DNA from: Stenotrophomonas sp. Iso1
GTDB taxonomy: Bacteria > Pseudomonadota > Gammaproteobacteria > Xanthomonadales > Xanthomonadaceae
Reading direction: 5' to 3'
DNA: 64,000 nucleotides
Assembly: GCF_027497995.1 (NCBI RefSeq)
Contig: NZ_JAODBT010000005.1
Coordinates: forward strand, 1 to 64,000
Positions 29,175-37,952 of the stretch are shown here, one piece after another. A program made the position numbers and the translations under genes. The notes below the pieces were generated by a model, which did no database searches, was not told the origin of the DNA, and was given only the letters and a program-made list of their open reading frames with translations. How positions within the stretch are numbered: position 1 is the stretch's first letter; every line of letters begins with the position of its first letter.

Positions 29175-29534
29175 ATGGACAAAGTATTCATCGAAGGGCT
29201 CGAGATCGACGCCCTGATCGGCATCTACGACTGGGAACGGCGTATTCGCCAGACGCTGGTGTTCGATCTGGAAATGGGCTTCGACAATCGCAAGCCTGCG
29301 GCGACCGACGACATTGCCCACACCCTCAATTACAAGGCAGTGAGCAAGCGCCTGATGGAATTCGTGCGCGGCTCCGACTTCGGCCTGGTAGAGACGCTGG
29401 CTGAGCGCTGTGCGCAGATCGTGCTGGATGAGTTCAACGTGCAATGGCTGCGTTTGAAGCTGAGCAAACCCGGCGCAGTGCGTGGTGCGCGTGCGGTAGG
29501 TGTGATCATCGAGCGCTCGCGCGCTGCTGAGTAA
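29175..29534 (+). CDS. folB: Dihydroneopterin aldolase
   Basis: 119 aa, tunnelling fold. It opens MDKVFIEGLEIDALIGIYDWERR, the family's N-terminal strand with the catalytic Glu region. It continues with DIAHTLNYKAVSKRL and ends LRLKLSKPGAVRGARAVGV, with the conserved Lys of the active site. It cleaves dihydroneopterin to 6-hydroxymethyl-dihydropterin in folate synthesis. It follows tsaD, as in related genomes. A TTG three codons upstream is a poorer start. Confidence 0.95.
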   Translation: MDKVFIEGLEIDALIGIYDWERRIRQTLVFDLEMGFDNRKPAATDDIAHTLNYKAVSKRLMEFVRGSDFGLVETLAERCAQIVLDEFNVQWLRLKLSKPGAVRGARAVGVIIERSRAAE

Positions 29535-29658
29535 TCCCTCGTCGTGATCCTGATTGGCGGCAGCGCATGCCGCCTGTCGACAAGTGCGTGCGCGGTAGTT
29601 CGCGGCCGGCAGTTGCACGGGCCGCGAATGAAAACAGAGACAAAAGGAACGAAAACTG

Positions 29659-30912
29659 ATGGCAGTAATGGGAATCCGTTGGCTGGCTGAGCTGGAAGCC
29701 ACCTTGGCGCCGTATCCGATGGCGTACCCGGCCGTGGCGCTGGCCGCGCTGGTACTGGTGGCGTGGCTGGCCAATTTCATCACCAAGCGCATTCTGCTCG
29801 CGGGCCTGCACCGGGTGATCGAGCGTTTCTCCGGCCCGGAACGGGATACCAAGCAGTCGCTGCGGGTGATCGCACGGCTGGCCAACATCGTGCCGTCGGT
29901 GGTGCTCGCCGCTGGCCTGAGCATTGTGCCGGAGCTGCCGCCGGGGCTGGTCACGGTGCTGAAAGCGTTGTGCCATGCATGGACCGTGCTGACCATCGCC
30001 CTGGCGATTTCGCATGCACTGGACGCCTTCAACAACTTCTACGAACGCCGCGCCGACGCACGCAACAAGCCGATCAAGGGCTACCTGCAGGTGGTCAGGA
30101 TCGTGGTGTTCGTGGTGGCCGGTTTGTCGATCGTGGCGGTGCTGGTTGGCGTTGAGCTGCTACACCTGATCACCGGCCTGGGCGCGGCCACGGCGGTGTT
30201 CATGCTGATTTTCCAGGACACCATCCTGTCGTTGGTGGCCAGTGTGCAGATCAGCGGCGATGGCCGCGTGCGCATTGGCGACTGGATCGAAATGCCCAGC
30301 CAGAACGCCGATGGCGACGTGATCGATATCGCGTTGCACACCGTCACGGTGCAGAACTGGGATAAGACCGTCACCACCATTCCGACCAAGAAGCTGGTGA
30401 CCGAGTCGTTCAAGAACTGGCGCGGCATGCAGGAGTCGGGCGGTCGGCGAATCAAGCGGTCGATCTACCTGGACCAGCACAGCGTGCGTTTTGTGGATGC
30501 GCAGGGGCTGCAGCGATTGAGCCAGTTCGCCCTGCTCGATGACTACCTGGCCGGCAAGCAGCAGGAGCTGCAGCAGTGGAACGCGCAGGTGGCGCAGGCG
30601 CATCCGGAGCCGGTCAATGCGCGCCGGCTGACCAACCTGGGTACCTTCCGTGCCTATGTGGAGCTTTACCTGCGGCACAACGCTGAAATCCACCAGGACA
30701 TGACCCTGTTGGTGCGACAGATGGCGCCCACCCCGCAGGGGCTGCCGCTGGAAATCTACTGCTTCACCGCCTCCACGGCATGGGCGAAGTACGAGGCCAC
30801 CCAGTCGGATGTGTTTGACCACCTGCTGGCGATCCTGCCGGAGTTCGGTTTGAACGTGTTCCAGGAATCCAGCGACGCCATGCTGATGCGCGCCCGCGAG
30901 CTGCGGGAGTAG
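29659..30912 (+). CDS. MscS family mechanosensitive channel (YbdG-like)
   Basis: 417 aa. About five membrane helices occupy residues 15-190. The pore helix region reads GLGAATAVFMLIFQDTILSLVASVQI, followed by the MscS beta domain RVRIGDWIEMPSQNADGDVIDIA and the TTIPTKKLVTESFKNW motif. The C-terminal cytosolic domain is longer than in MscS and matches the YbdG/MscM subfamily that responds to osmotic downshock. AAAGGAACG precedes the ATG. Monocistronic. Confidence 0.92.
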   Translation: MAVMGIRWLAELEATLAPYPMAYPAVALAALVLVAWLANFITKRILLAGLHRVIERFSGPERDTKQSLRVIARLANIVPSVVLAAGLSIVPELPPGLVTVLKALCHAWTVLTIALAISHALDAFNNFYERRADARNKPIKGYLQVVRIVVFVVAGLSIVAVLVGVELLHLITGLGAATAVFMLIFQDTILSLVASVQISGDGRVRIGDWIEMPSQNADGDVIDIALHTVTVQNWDKTVTTIPTKKLVTESFKNWRGMQESGGRRIKRSIYLDQHSVRFVDAQGLQRLSQFALLDDYLAGKQQELQQWNAQVAQAHPEPVNARRLTNLGTFRAYVELYLRHNAEIHQDMTLLVRQMAPTPQGLPLEIYCFTASTAWAKYEATQSDVFDHLLAILPEFGLNVFQESSDAMLMRARELRE

Positions 30913-31098
30913 TAACGGGCCGCCGAGCGTTGCCGGGGCGGGGCCGCTGAAGCGGGTGTTTGGGAACCGAGCCGCGCTGCGCGGGGGTATTCCCGGCGAG
31001 CCCTTTGCTCAGCATGGTTCGGCACTCCCGGCGCGCCTGCTTCACGGCGGTGGCGCTAGAATCCGCGCCTTGCAAACGTTTTCAATGAAGGATTTCCG

Positions 31099-33273
31099 GT
31101 GGCTTCAGACCATATCGAATCGCTGATCGCCCGAATGACCGTCGACGAGAAGGTCGGCCAGTTGGGAGTGTTCGCCGACATGGTTCGCCCGTTCGCGCCC
31201 GACGTGAACCCGGAAGCCAATGTGCACAACGCCGAGCAGGTGTTGGAGCAAGTGCGTGCCGGGCGAGTGGGCTCGCTGTTCAACGGCGTCGGTGCAGAAG
31301 CTGGGCGCCGTATCCAGCAGGTGGCGGTGGAAGAGAGCCGCCTGGGCATTCCGGTGATTCTGGCCGCCGATGTCATCCACGGCATGCGCACGGTGTTCCC
31401 GATCCCGCTGGGCGAAGCCGCCAGCTTTGAGCCGGAACTGGCCCGCCGTACCGCACGCGCCACTGCCGTTGAAGCGACCGCTGCCGGTATCCATTGGACT
31501 TACGCACCCAACGTGGATATCGCCCGTGACCAGCGTTGGGGCCGGGGTGCCGAAGGTGCTGGCGAAGACGTGGTGCTGGGCACCGCCTTTGCCGTGGCCC
31601 GCGTGCGCGGATTCCAGGGCGATGACCTGAGGGCCGAAGACGCGCTGTTGTCCACACCCAAGCATTTCGCCGCGTATGGCGCGGTGGCTGCCGGCATGGA
31701 GTATGCGCAGGTGGATATTTCGCCGCAGACATTGCGTGACACGCACCTGCCGCCGTTCAAGGCCGCGTTGGAGGCCGGCGCGTTGAGCGTGATGAGCGCC
31801 TTCAACGACATCAATGGTGTGCCGGCCAGCGCCAACCGTGCGCTGCTCACCGAGTTGCTGCGCGATGAATGGAAGTTCGATGGCGTGGTGGTTTCCGACT
31901 ACACCGCCGACATGGAACTGATTGCACATGGTTACGCTGCCGACGAAGTAGACGCCACGCGCAAGGCTTTCATGGCGGGTCTGGATCTGAGCATGCAGAG
32001 CGGCTTCTACGACCGGCACCTGGCCGGTTTGGTGGAAGCGGGCGATGTCCCGATGGCCGTGCTGGATGCCTCGGTGCGCCGCATCCTGCAGCTGAAGGAG
32101 GCCATCGGTTTGTTCGATGATCCCTACCGTTCGCTGGACCCGGTGCGCGAGGCCGATCAATCGTATATCGCCGCGCACGATGCCTTGTCGCGTGACGCCG
32201 CGCGGCGTTCGATCGTACTGCTGAAGAACGACGATGCTGTGCTGCCATTGAAGAAGCAGGGGCAGAAGATCGCGCTGATCGGGCCCTTCGTGCAGGACCG
32301 CGACAACATCGAAGGTTGCTGGACCCTGTTCGGTGACAAGGCGCGTTACGTCACCCTGGAAAGCGGTGTGCGTGCCGCACTGGACGACGACTCTGTATTG
32401 GAGGTCGTGCCCGGGTGTGAACTGGAAGCCCCATTGGATGGCGGTATTGAAGCCGCGGTGGATGCCGCACGGCGCGCGGATGTGGCGGTGCTGGCACTGG
32501 GCGAACCGCAGCGTTACACCGGCGAGGCGCAGTCGCGGGTTGAACTCACGTTGCCACCGGCACAGCAGGCGCTGGCCGAGGCCGTTGCCGCCACCGGTAC
32601 GCCGGTGGTGGTGCTGCTGCGCAATGGCCGTGCGTTGGCATTGCAGGGCGCGGTGCGTGATGCGCAGGCCATCGCAGTGACGTGGTACCTGGGCACACAG
32701 ACCGGCCCGGCGGTGGCCGATGTGTTGTTCGGCGATTACAGCCCGTCGGCACGGTTGCCAGTGAGCTTCCCATTGGCGTCGGGGCAACAACCGTTCTTCT
32801 ACAACCACCCGCGCAGTGGCCGGCCGGAATTGCCGGGCGTCACCGAGTTCAAATCGCGTTGGCGCGAAATTCCGAATGCGCCGCTGTATGCATTCGGGCA
32901 TGGTTTGGCTTACACCACGTTCGCTTATGACGCACCGCGTTTGAGCACGCCGCAGCTGGATTGGGACGGTGAACTGGTCATCAGTACCACCGTCACCAAC
33001 AGCGGCAATGTGGCTGGCGAAGAGGTGGTGCAGCTGTATGTGCATGACCGTGTCGCCAGCCGCGTGCGCCCGGTGCGCGAGCTGAAGGATTTCCGCAAGA
33101 TCGCGCTGGCACCGGGTGAATCGATGCAGGTGCAGTTCCACCTGCAGCGTGAGCAGCTTGCCTTCACCGGTGTTGATGGCGTGTTCCGCGCCGAGCCGGG
33201 TTTGTTCGACGTGTGGGTATGCGCCTCGTCGGCAAGCGGGGAGCCGGTGACCTTCGAGCTGCTGGCGCCCTGA
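31099..33273 (+). CDS. GH3 family beta-glucosidase, BglX-like
   Basis: 724 aa from a GTG start behind AAGGA. The N-terminal GH3 TIM barrel (about residues 1-330) carries KHFAAYG (Lys188, His189) and the catalytic nucleophile Asp267 in VVSDYTADMEL. A central alpha/beta sandwich spans about 350-570, and a C-terminal fibronectin-III-like domain about 620-720. Length and order match BglX beta-glucosidases. No signal peptide is visible at this start, so it is predicted cytoplasmic, whereas E. coli BglX is periplasmic. Substrates are likely short beta-glucosides. Stand-alone gene. Confidence 0.9.
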   Translation: MASDHIESLIARMTVDEKVGQLGVFADMVRPFAPDVNPEANVHNAEQVLEQVRAGRVGSLFNGVGAEAGRRIQQVAVEESRLGIPVILAADVIHGMRTVFPIPLGEAASFEPELARRTARATAVEATAAGIHWTYAPNVDIARDQRWGRGAEGAGEDVVLGTAFAVARVRGFQGDDLRAEDALLSTPKHFAAYGAVAAGMEYAQVDISPQTLRDTHLPPFKAALEAGALSVMSAFNDINGVPASANRALLTELLRDEWKFDGVVVSDYTADMELIAHGYAADEVDATRKAFMAGLDLSMQSGFYDRHLAGLVEAGDVPMAVLDASVRRILQLKEAIGLFDDPYRSLDPVREADQSYIAAHDALSRDAARRSIVLLKNDDAVLPLKKQGQKIALIGPFVQDRDNIEGCWTLFGDKARYVTLESGVRAALDDDSVLEVVPGCELEAPLDGGIEAAVDAARRADVAVLALGEPQRYTGEAQSRVELTLPPAQQALAEAVAATGTPVVVLLRNGRALALQGAVRDAQAIAVTWYLGTQTGPAVADVLFGDYSPSARLPVSFPLASGQQPFFYNHPRSGRPELPGVTEFKSRWREIPNAPLYAFGHGLAYTTFAYDAPRLSTPQLDWDGELVISTTVTNSGNVAGEEVVQLYVHDRVASRVRPVRELKDFRKIALAPGESMQVQFHLQREQLAFTGVDGVFRAEPGLFDVWVCASSASGEPVTFELLAP

Positions 33274-33439
33274 CAATCTGGGGCGGTTCCTGGGCGCATT
33301 GCGCTCACCCGGACTGCCAATGCGCCGTACGGGGTAGCTCGGCGCTGATCTCACAGGCATGGATGCAAACGGGTGACAGTTGACACATTGCAGCGGCGCA
33401 CGGACGTGTGATGCTCGCGCCATCTTGGGGAAAGCCGCG

Positions 33440-33937
33440 ATGCCAGCACCGATGCCTGTGTACCTTCCGTGGTTGATGACCGCCGGTTTTGGCTGGCTGT
33501 ACTACCGGCGCATCCGTCGCCATTTTGGGTGGCAACCCTGGCGTCCAGTGCGGAATAGTGTCCGCATCGTGTTGCTGTCGGTGCTGGGCCTGCTGCTGGC
33601 ATGGGGCGCGACGTATATGCGGCATGCGGCCCCGGGGATGATGATCGGCGCGGTAACGGGCATTGCCCTGGGCGTGTTTGGTTTGAAGTACACCCGCATC
33701 AGCCCGCGTGATGGCAGACCCGGTTACACGCCCAACCCCTGGATCGGTGGCGTGCTGTCGATAGTGCTGGTCGGCCGCCTGGCGTGGCGCTGGTACAACG
33801 GGGCTTTCAGTCAGGGAATGATGCAGGGCGGCGGCAGCGTCAGCCCGTTGACGATGGGCCTGGTGGCCGCGTTGCTCAGCTACGGCCTGGTGCAGGCGGT
33901 GGGGCTGAGCCTGCGGTTGCGGCGCGCCGTTGTGTAG
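33440..33937 (+). CDS. Conserved membrane protein of unknown function
   Basis: 165 aa with about four hydrophobic segments (residues 5-20, 35-55, 60-80, 140-158) and a basic cluster after the first (YYRRIRRHFGWQPWRPVRN). It ends LSLRLRRAVV. The start at 33440 gives MPAPMPVYLPWLMTAGF; a longer frame lacks support. I recognise no domain with confidence; DUF1453-like four-helix proteins are a possible comparison. The 3' end runs directly into a REP element. Confidence 0.65.
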   Translation: MPAPMPVYLPWLMTAGFGWLYYRRIRRHFGWQPWRPVRNSVRIVLLSVLGLLLAWGATYMRHAAPGMMIGAVTGIALGVFGLKYTRISPRDGRPGYTPNPWIGGVLSIVLVGRLAWRWYNGAFSQGMMQGGGSVSPLTMGLVAALLSYGLVQAVGLSLRLRRAVV

Positions 33938-34016
33938 GAACGACTTCAGTCGCCAAGCATGTACGCCTGAGGCAGTACGTGCTTGGCGACCAAGCCCGCT
34001 CCTAGAAGCGGGCTTT
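33934..34016. repeat. REP/BIME-type inverted repeat doublet
   Basis: GTAGGAACGACTTCAGTCGCC on the left and GGCGACCAAGCCCGCTCCTA on the right are two inward-facing REP units. They join through a long hairpin: 33949-33964 pairs with 33975-33990 at 15 of 16 positions, and GCCT/AGGC extends it into the loop. A second stem, AGCCCGCT/AGCGGGCT, follows at 33993-34014. Its 5' end overlaps the stop of the upstream gene. Confidence 0.85.
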
Positions 34017-34021
34017 GACGG

Positions 34022-35179
34022 TCAGCTGGCTTTGGGCGTCAGTTTCAGCAGGCGACCCTCGCTGCCATCTTCCAACAGCCACAGGGCGCCGTCCGGGCCT
34101 TGTTCCACTTCGCGGATACGGTTACCCATGTCGAAGCGTTCGGCCTCACGCGCTTTATCGCCGTCGAATGCCACGCGCACCAGCGACTTGGACGACAGGC
34201 CACCGATGAAACCGCTGCCCTGCCACTGCGGGAACAGTGTGCCGCTGTAGATGATGAAACCCGCCGGTGAGATCACCTGGCGCCACGTCACCACCGGAGC
34301 GATGAATTCCGGGCGCGTGTCATGGTCGGGAATCGGGCGGCCGTCGTAGTGATCGCCGTTGGAGACGATGGGATAACCGTAGTTGCCGCCGCGCTGGATC
34401 AGGTTCAGCTCATCGCCGCCCTTCGGGCCCATTTCGTGTTCCCACAGTTTGCCGTGGGTATCGAAGGCCAAACCCAGCACGCTGCGGTGGCCCAGCGACC
34501 ACACCTGGTCGGCGGGGGAGCCCTGCGCGACGAAGGGGTTGTCGGCCGGAATGCTGCCGTCGTCGTTGATGCGGATGATCTTGCCCAGGTTGCTCTTCAT
34601 GTCCTGGGCCGGATCGAACTTCTGCCGCTCGCTGGAGCTGATCCACAGCTTGCCGTCCGGGCCGAATGCCATGCGATGTCCATAGTGGCCGCGACCACTG
34701 ACCTTGGGCGTCTGCCGCCAGATCACCTGCGCGTCACTGAGCTGTCCGCCACCGGCGGCATCAAGCACCAGTTTGGCGCGTGCCACGGCCGCGCCGCGGG
34801 TATCGCCTTCGCCTTCCTCGGCATAGCTGTAATAGACCCAACCGTTGCTGGCGAACTGCGGATGCACGACCACATCACCCAGGCCGCCCTGGCCGCCGTA
34901 GGCCACGGCCGGTACGCCGCTGATCTGGCCACGTTTGCCGCTGGCCGGGTCGAAGTGGACCAGCTTGCCGGCTTTCTCGGTGATGAGCGCGCTGCCATCG
35001 GGCAGGAACGTCATCGCCCAGGGCTCGTTGAAGCGGGCGGTTTCCGTCGCGGTGAACGGCCATTGCGCGGCCTTCACCGCCGCTTCGGCGGCGGGGTCTG
35101 CCGGGTCGGCGGAACAGGCGGAGGTGAACAGGGCGGGGGTCAGTGCCAGCGCCATGCTGAGCAGAAGGGGACGGGGCAT
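34022..35179 (-). CDS. PQQ-dependent sugar dehydrogenase (YliI/Asd-like) lipoprotein
   Basis: 385 aa. The signal peptide has a lipobox-like end (FTSAC, Cys22), so the protein is probably a periplasm-facing lipoprotein. A six-bladed beta-propeller of the soluble aldose sugar dehydrogenase family follows: PWAMTFLPDGSALITEKAGKL, GHYGHRMAFGPDGKLWIS, GDELNLIQRGGNYGYP and WEHEMGPKGGDE. It oxidises aldoses with PQQ and calcium. PQQ synthesis genes are not in the window. GGAG precedes the ATG at 35179. Monocistronic. Confidence 0.9.
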   Translation of the reverse strand: MPRPLLLSMALALTPALFTSACSADPADPAAEAAVKAAQWPFTATETARFNEPWAMTFLPDGSALITEKAGKLVHFDPASGKRGQISGVPAVAYGGQGGLGDVVVHPQFASNGWVYYSYAEEGEGDTRGAAVARAKLVLDAAGGGQLSDAQVIWRQTPKVSGRGHYGHRMAFGPDGKLWISSSERQKFDPAQDMKSNLGKIIRINDDGSIPADNPFVAQGSPADQVWSLGHRSVLGLAFDTHGKLWEHEMGPKGGDELNLIQRGGNYGYPIVSNGDHYDGRPIPDHDTRPEFIAPVVTWRQVISPAGFIIYSGTLFPQWQGSGFIGGLSSKSLVRVAFDGDKAREAERFDMGNRIREVEQGPDGALWLLEDGSEGRLLKLTPKAS

Positions 35180-35336
35180 AGGGATCTCCGGGTGCGGGAA
35201 GCGATGTCCAAGTGGGTTTTTTACAGCATGCTGGTCAGCTTTGCTGGCGGTTTGGGGTGGGAGTAATTGCTGCAATCACTCAACATGGTCAGCCGCGTGC
35301 CGACAGGTAGCGCTTTTACCTCCAAGGAAAGGAATC

Positions 35337-35783
35337 ATGATGAACAAGCACGCCAATCGACCGTCAGCCGCCTTCATTGCCGCATCGTGGTGCGGGTTGC
35401 TGCTGGGTGCCGCCTCTTACCTCATCGGCCTGTTCAATGCCGGCATGCAGCTCAATGAGAAGGGCTACTACCTGGCGTTGCTGCTGTTTGGCTTGTTTGC
35501 GGCGGTGTCGCTGCAGAAGAGCGTGCGTGACCGGGTGGAAGGCGTGGCAGTGAGTGGTTTGTACTATTCACTGGCGTGGTTCGCGCTGCTGTCGGCGTTG
35601 CTGTTGCTGGTGGTCGGCTTGTGGAATGCGACGCTGATGCTCAGCGAAAAGGGCTTCTACGGCATGGCGTATGCGCTGGCGTTGTTTGGTGCAGTAGCCG
35701 TGCAGAAGAATACGCGTGACCTGATGGCGGCCGATGCGGCCTATGGGGAAGCCCCGCTGCCAGCGTTGCCGTCGCAGGAATAA
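35337..35783 (+). CDS. YiaA/YiaB family inner membrane protein
   Basis: 148 aa made of two tandem YiaAB domains, each with two helices. The pairs LNEKGYYLALLLFGLFAAVSLQK and LSEKGFYGMAYALALFGAVAVQK show an internal duplication. AAGGAAAGGAATC precedes two adjacent ATG codons (35337 and 35340). E. coli YiaA is an uncharacterised inner-membrane protein; no function can be given. Own terminator downstream. Confidence 0.9.
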   Translation: MMNKHANRPSAAFIAASWCGLLLGAASYLIGLFNAGMQLNEKGYYLALLLFGLFAAVSLQKSVRDRVEGVAVSGLYYSLAWFALLSALLLLVVGLWNATLMLSEKGFYGMAYALALFGAVAVQKNTRDLMAADAAYGEAPLPALPSQE

Positions 35784-35810
35784 GCTTCATGCGGTAACGG
35801 CAACAACAAG

Positions 35811-35845
35811 AAGGGCGGGAGCACAGCTCCCGCCCTTTTGTTTTC
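35811..35845 (+). terminator. Terminator after yiaA-like gene
   Basis: A 12-base perfect stem (35811-35822 with 35826-35837), a three-base loop and TTTTGTTTT. Strong intrinsic terminator; also lies downstream of the converging symporter gene. Confidence 0.92.
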
Positions 35846-35860
35846 AGCGTCTCGCACGGC

Positions 35861-37147
35861 TCAGCCTTCGGCGGGACTGTCCGGCTCTGCGGTTATGCGC
35901 GAGTGCTTGGCGACGATGCCGGTGGCGGTGACGCCGCCCGTGGCGTTGCCGATGGTGCAGAACACATCCGGGATGGTGTCCACCGCCAGCAGCACGCCCA
36001 GCGGCTCGACCGGCAAGCCCAGGCTCTGGGTGATCGGCAGGTTGTTGGTCATGAAGTTGGCCTGGCCGGGCAGGCCGGTGGAGCCCATGCTGATGACCGC
36101 TGCCAGCAATACCGCGACCGCGTACTGCGAGGTGTGCACCTCAATGCCATACAACCAGGCGATGAAGCTGGCCACAGCGATGTACTGCGCCGGGCTGGTG
36201 ATGCGGAACAGCGACACCGCCATCGGCAGCACCAGTGAGGTCAACGCCGCCGGGTAGCCCAGTCGATTGCGTGCGCTGTCGATCATCGCCGGCAGTGATG
36301 CCAGTGACGACTGCGTGCTGCCGGCAATCACCTGCACCGGTACCAGCGCGGCGGCGAAGCGGCGCAGCGGTTCACCGGCGGCAACGCGGGCCACGCCGTA
36401 CAGCAGCAACGTGATCAGGATGTAGATCACGCACATCAGCACGATGTAGTAGCCGAGCACGCCGAGCACGCTCATGCCCACTTCGGCACAGACCACCAGC
36501 ACCAGTGCAAACACACCCACCGGCGCGGCCCACAGCACCCAGCGCACGATGGTGATCATGGTGTCGGCAATGATGCGGATGATGTCCAGGATGCGGTCGC
36601 GGCGTTCCGGCTCCTGTCGGCTCAGCGCAAAGCCGAAGAACATGGCAAACACCACCAGCGGCAGCATCGCCGAGGACGCGGCCGCAGAGATGGCATTGCT
36701 GGGAATCAACGAGCTGATCCACTGCGCAGCACTCAGTGGTGTAGCGGCGGCGGTGGGCGACCGCAGGGCGTCGCGGAAGGTCTGGATGGTGTCCGCATCA
36801 CGCGGCAGCAGATCCAGCAGGGCCGGAGTGATCACGGCGGAGAAGGCAGCCGAGCCCACCAGCAATATCAGGAACACGATGATCGCGTTGCGTGCAGTGC
36901 GCCCCGACGCGGCAGCGTTGCTGGCGGTATTGACGCCCACAATCACCAGCGCGGTGACCAATGGCACCACCGTCATCTGCAGCGCGTTGAGCCAGAGCCG
37001 GCCGATGGGCCGCACGACGTCGGCGACTTTCAGGGCGAGCACTTGGTCGTAGGCGGTCAGGGAAAGGCCGACGATGGCGGCCAGTACCAGTGCGATCAGC
37101 ACTTTCACGGGTGCCGACAGGGTGAAGCGGTGTGTGGAATTGCTCAA
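35861..37147 (-). CDS. Dicarboxylate/amino acid:cation symporter (DAACS)
   Basis: 428 aa, about eight helices plus two re-entrant hairpins. Family motifs: the Ser-rich hairpin GSTQSSLASLP and the C-terminal SMGSTGLPGQANFM. The start is TTG: AAGGAGG sits seven bases before it, and ATTGA overlaps the stop of the upstream L,D-transpeptidase-like gene, which makes coupled translation likely. DAACS proteins import glutamate, aspartate, dicarboxylates or neutral amino acids with protons or sodium. In this locus it could take up amino acids freed from murein peptides; that is inference. Confidence 0.88.
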   Translation of the reverse strand: MSNSTHRFTLSAPVKVLIALVLAAIVGLSLTAYDQVLALKVADVVRPIGRLWLNALQMTVVPLVTALVIVGVNTASNAAASGRTARNAIIVFLILLVGSAAFSAVITPALLDLLPRDADTIQTFRDALRSPTAAATPLSAAQWISSLIPSNAISAAASSAMLPLVVFAMFFGFALSRQEPERRDRILDIIRIIADTMITIVRWVLWAAPVGVFALVLVVCAEVGMSVLGVLGYYIVLMCVIYILITLLLYGVARVAAGEPLRRFAAALVPVQVIAGSTQSSLASLPAMIDSARNRLGYPAALTSLVLPMAVSLFRITSPAQYIAVASFIAWLYGIEVHTSQYAVAVLLAAVISMGSTGLPGQANFMTNNLPITQSLGLPVEPLGVLLAVDTIPDVFCTIGNATGGVTATGIVAKHSRITAEPDSPAEG

Positions 37148-37935
37148 TGCATGGCCTCCTTCAGTGCTGGCAGACCCCAGCTGAGGCGCAGGCGTTCGTA
37201 CTCCTGTTCGGGAAGCAGGACGAACAACGGCTTGGCAGCGGGCGAAAGCCAGGCGAGCAGGTCGCTCATCTGCGGTGGCTCCATCGCGGTGCAACCGGCA
37301 GTGGCCTCGCCGGCCTCGCGGCGCAGGTGGGCGAAGATGCAGCTGCCCTGGCCGGGGACATTGGCCGGGTTGTGCTCGATGACGAAGCCTTCGCGATACC
37401 GCAGGTCGCCATTGTTGTGCAGGTCCAGGCGCATGGCTTCGGTCGAGCCCTTCACCGCATCGGTACCCACCTGCGCGGCATCAACGATGCGGTTGTACAG
37501 CGGCGATGCGGGTACATCCATGCAATAGCTGCTGGCCCGCATTGGCTGGTACGGCAGTGCGCTGCGGATGTGCTCGGCATAGCCGAATGCAGGGCCGATG
37601 TTGAAGATGCCAGCCGGGCTGCGACCGTCGCCTTCGTGTTTTTGCGGGCCATCGTTCTGTTGCGGATGCAGGCCAATGCCCCATGCGCTACCGGCGCGGC
37701 CCAGCGATACATCAAAGCCGGCAGCGTGAGCCTGCCAGCCGCCCTCAGTACGCTCAAAGGCTTGCAGTCGGCCGGAAGGCGCGTCCCACGAAGGCGTGGT
37801 GACTACCACCAGCTGCTGTGCGCCGTGTACGGGCGTGGCCAGTGGCGCGGCGGAGGCAACCGAGGCCGCCAGCGTGAGCAGGCACACCAGCGGTGACAGC
37901 AACTGCCGAGCAGTGGAGTGGAACAGTGAAGACAT
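37144..37935 (-). CDS. Exported L,D-transpeptidase-fold (YkuD-like) protein
   Basis: 263 aa with signal peptide (QLLSPLVCLLTLAASVASA). The catalytic end has FAHLRR and GEATAGCTAM, with His203 and Cys215 in the positions of the YkuD active site. Before it lie RLDLHNNGD and VIEHNP. Related proteins form or edit L,D-crosslinks in peptidoglycan or act as L,D-carboxypeptidases. Start at 37935; the frame is open far upstream into rpiR, but that part is not coding. 17 bases separate it from rpiR, and its stop overlaps the symporter start. Confidence 0.82.
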   Translation of the reverse strand: MSSLFHSTARQLLSPLVCLLTLAASVASAAPLATPVHGAQQLVVVTTPSWDAPSGRLQAFERTEGGWQAHAAGFDVSLGRAGSAWGIGLHPQQNDGPQKHEGDGRSPAGIFNIGPAFGYAEHIRSALPYQPMRASSYCMDVPASPLYNRIVDAAQVGTDAVKGSTEAMRLDLHNNGDLRYREGFVIEHNPANVPGQGSCIFAHLRREAGEATAGCTAMEPPQMSDLLAWLSPAAKPLFVLLPEQEYERLRLSWGLPALKEAMH

Positions 37936-37952
37936 GGCGACGGCTCCGGCGG

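Noticed and set aside
31105..33423. 772-codon frame antisense to the GH3 gene
   Set aside because: Shadow of a strongly coding plus-strand gene; no motif, no ribosome site.
34935..35336. Long upstream extension of the YiaA-like gene
   Set aside because: It runs antisense to the sugar dehydrogenase, and a strong ribosome site marks the start at 35337.
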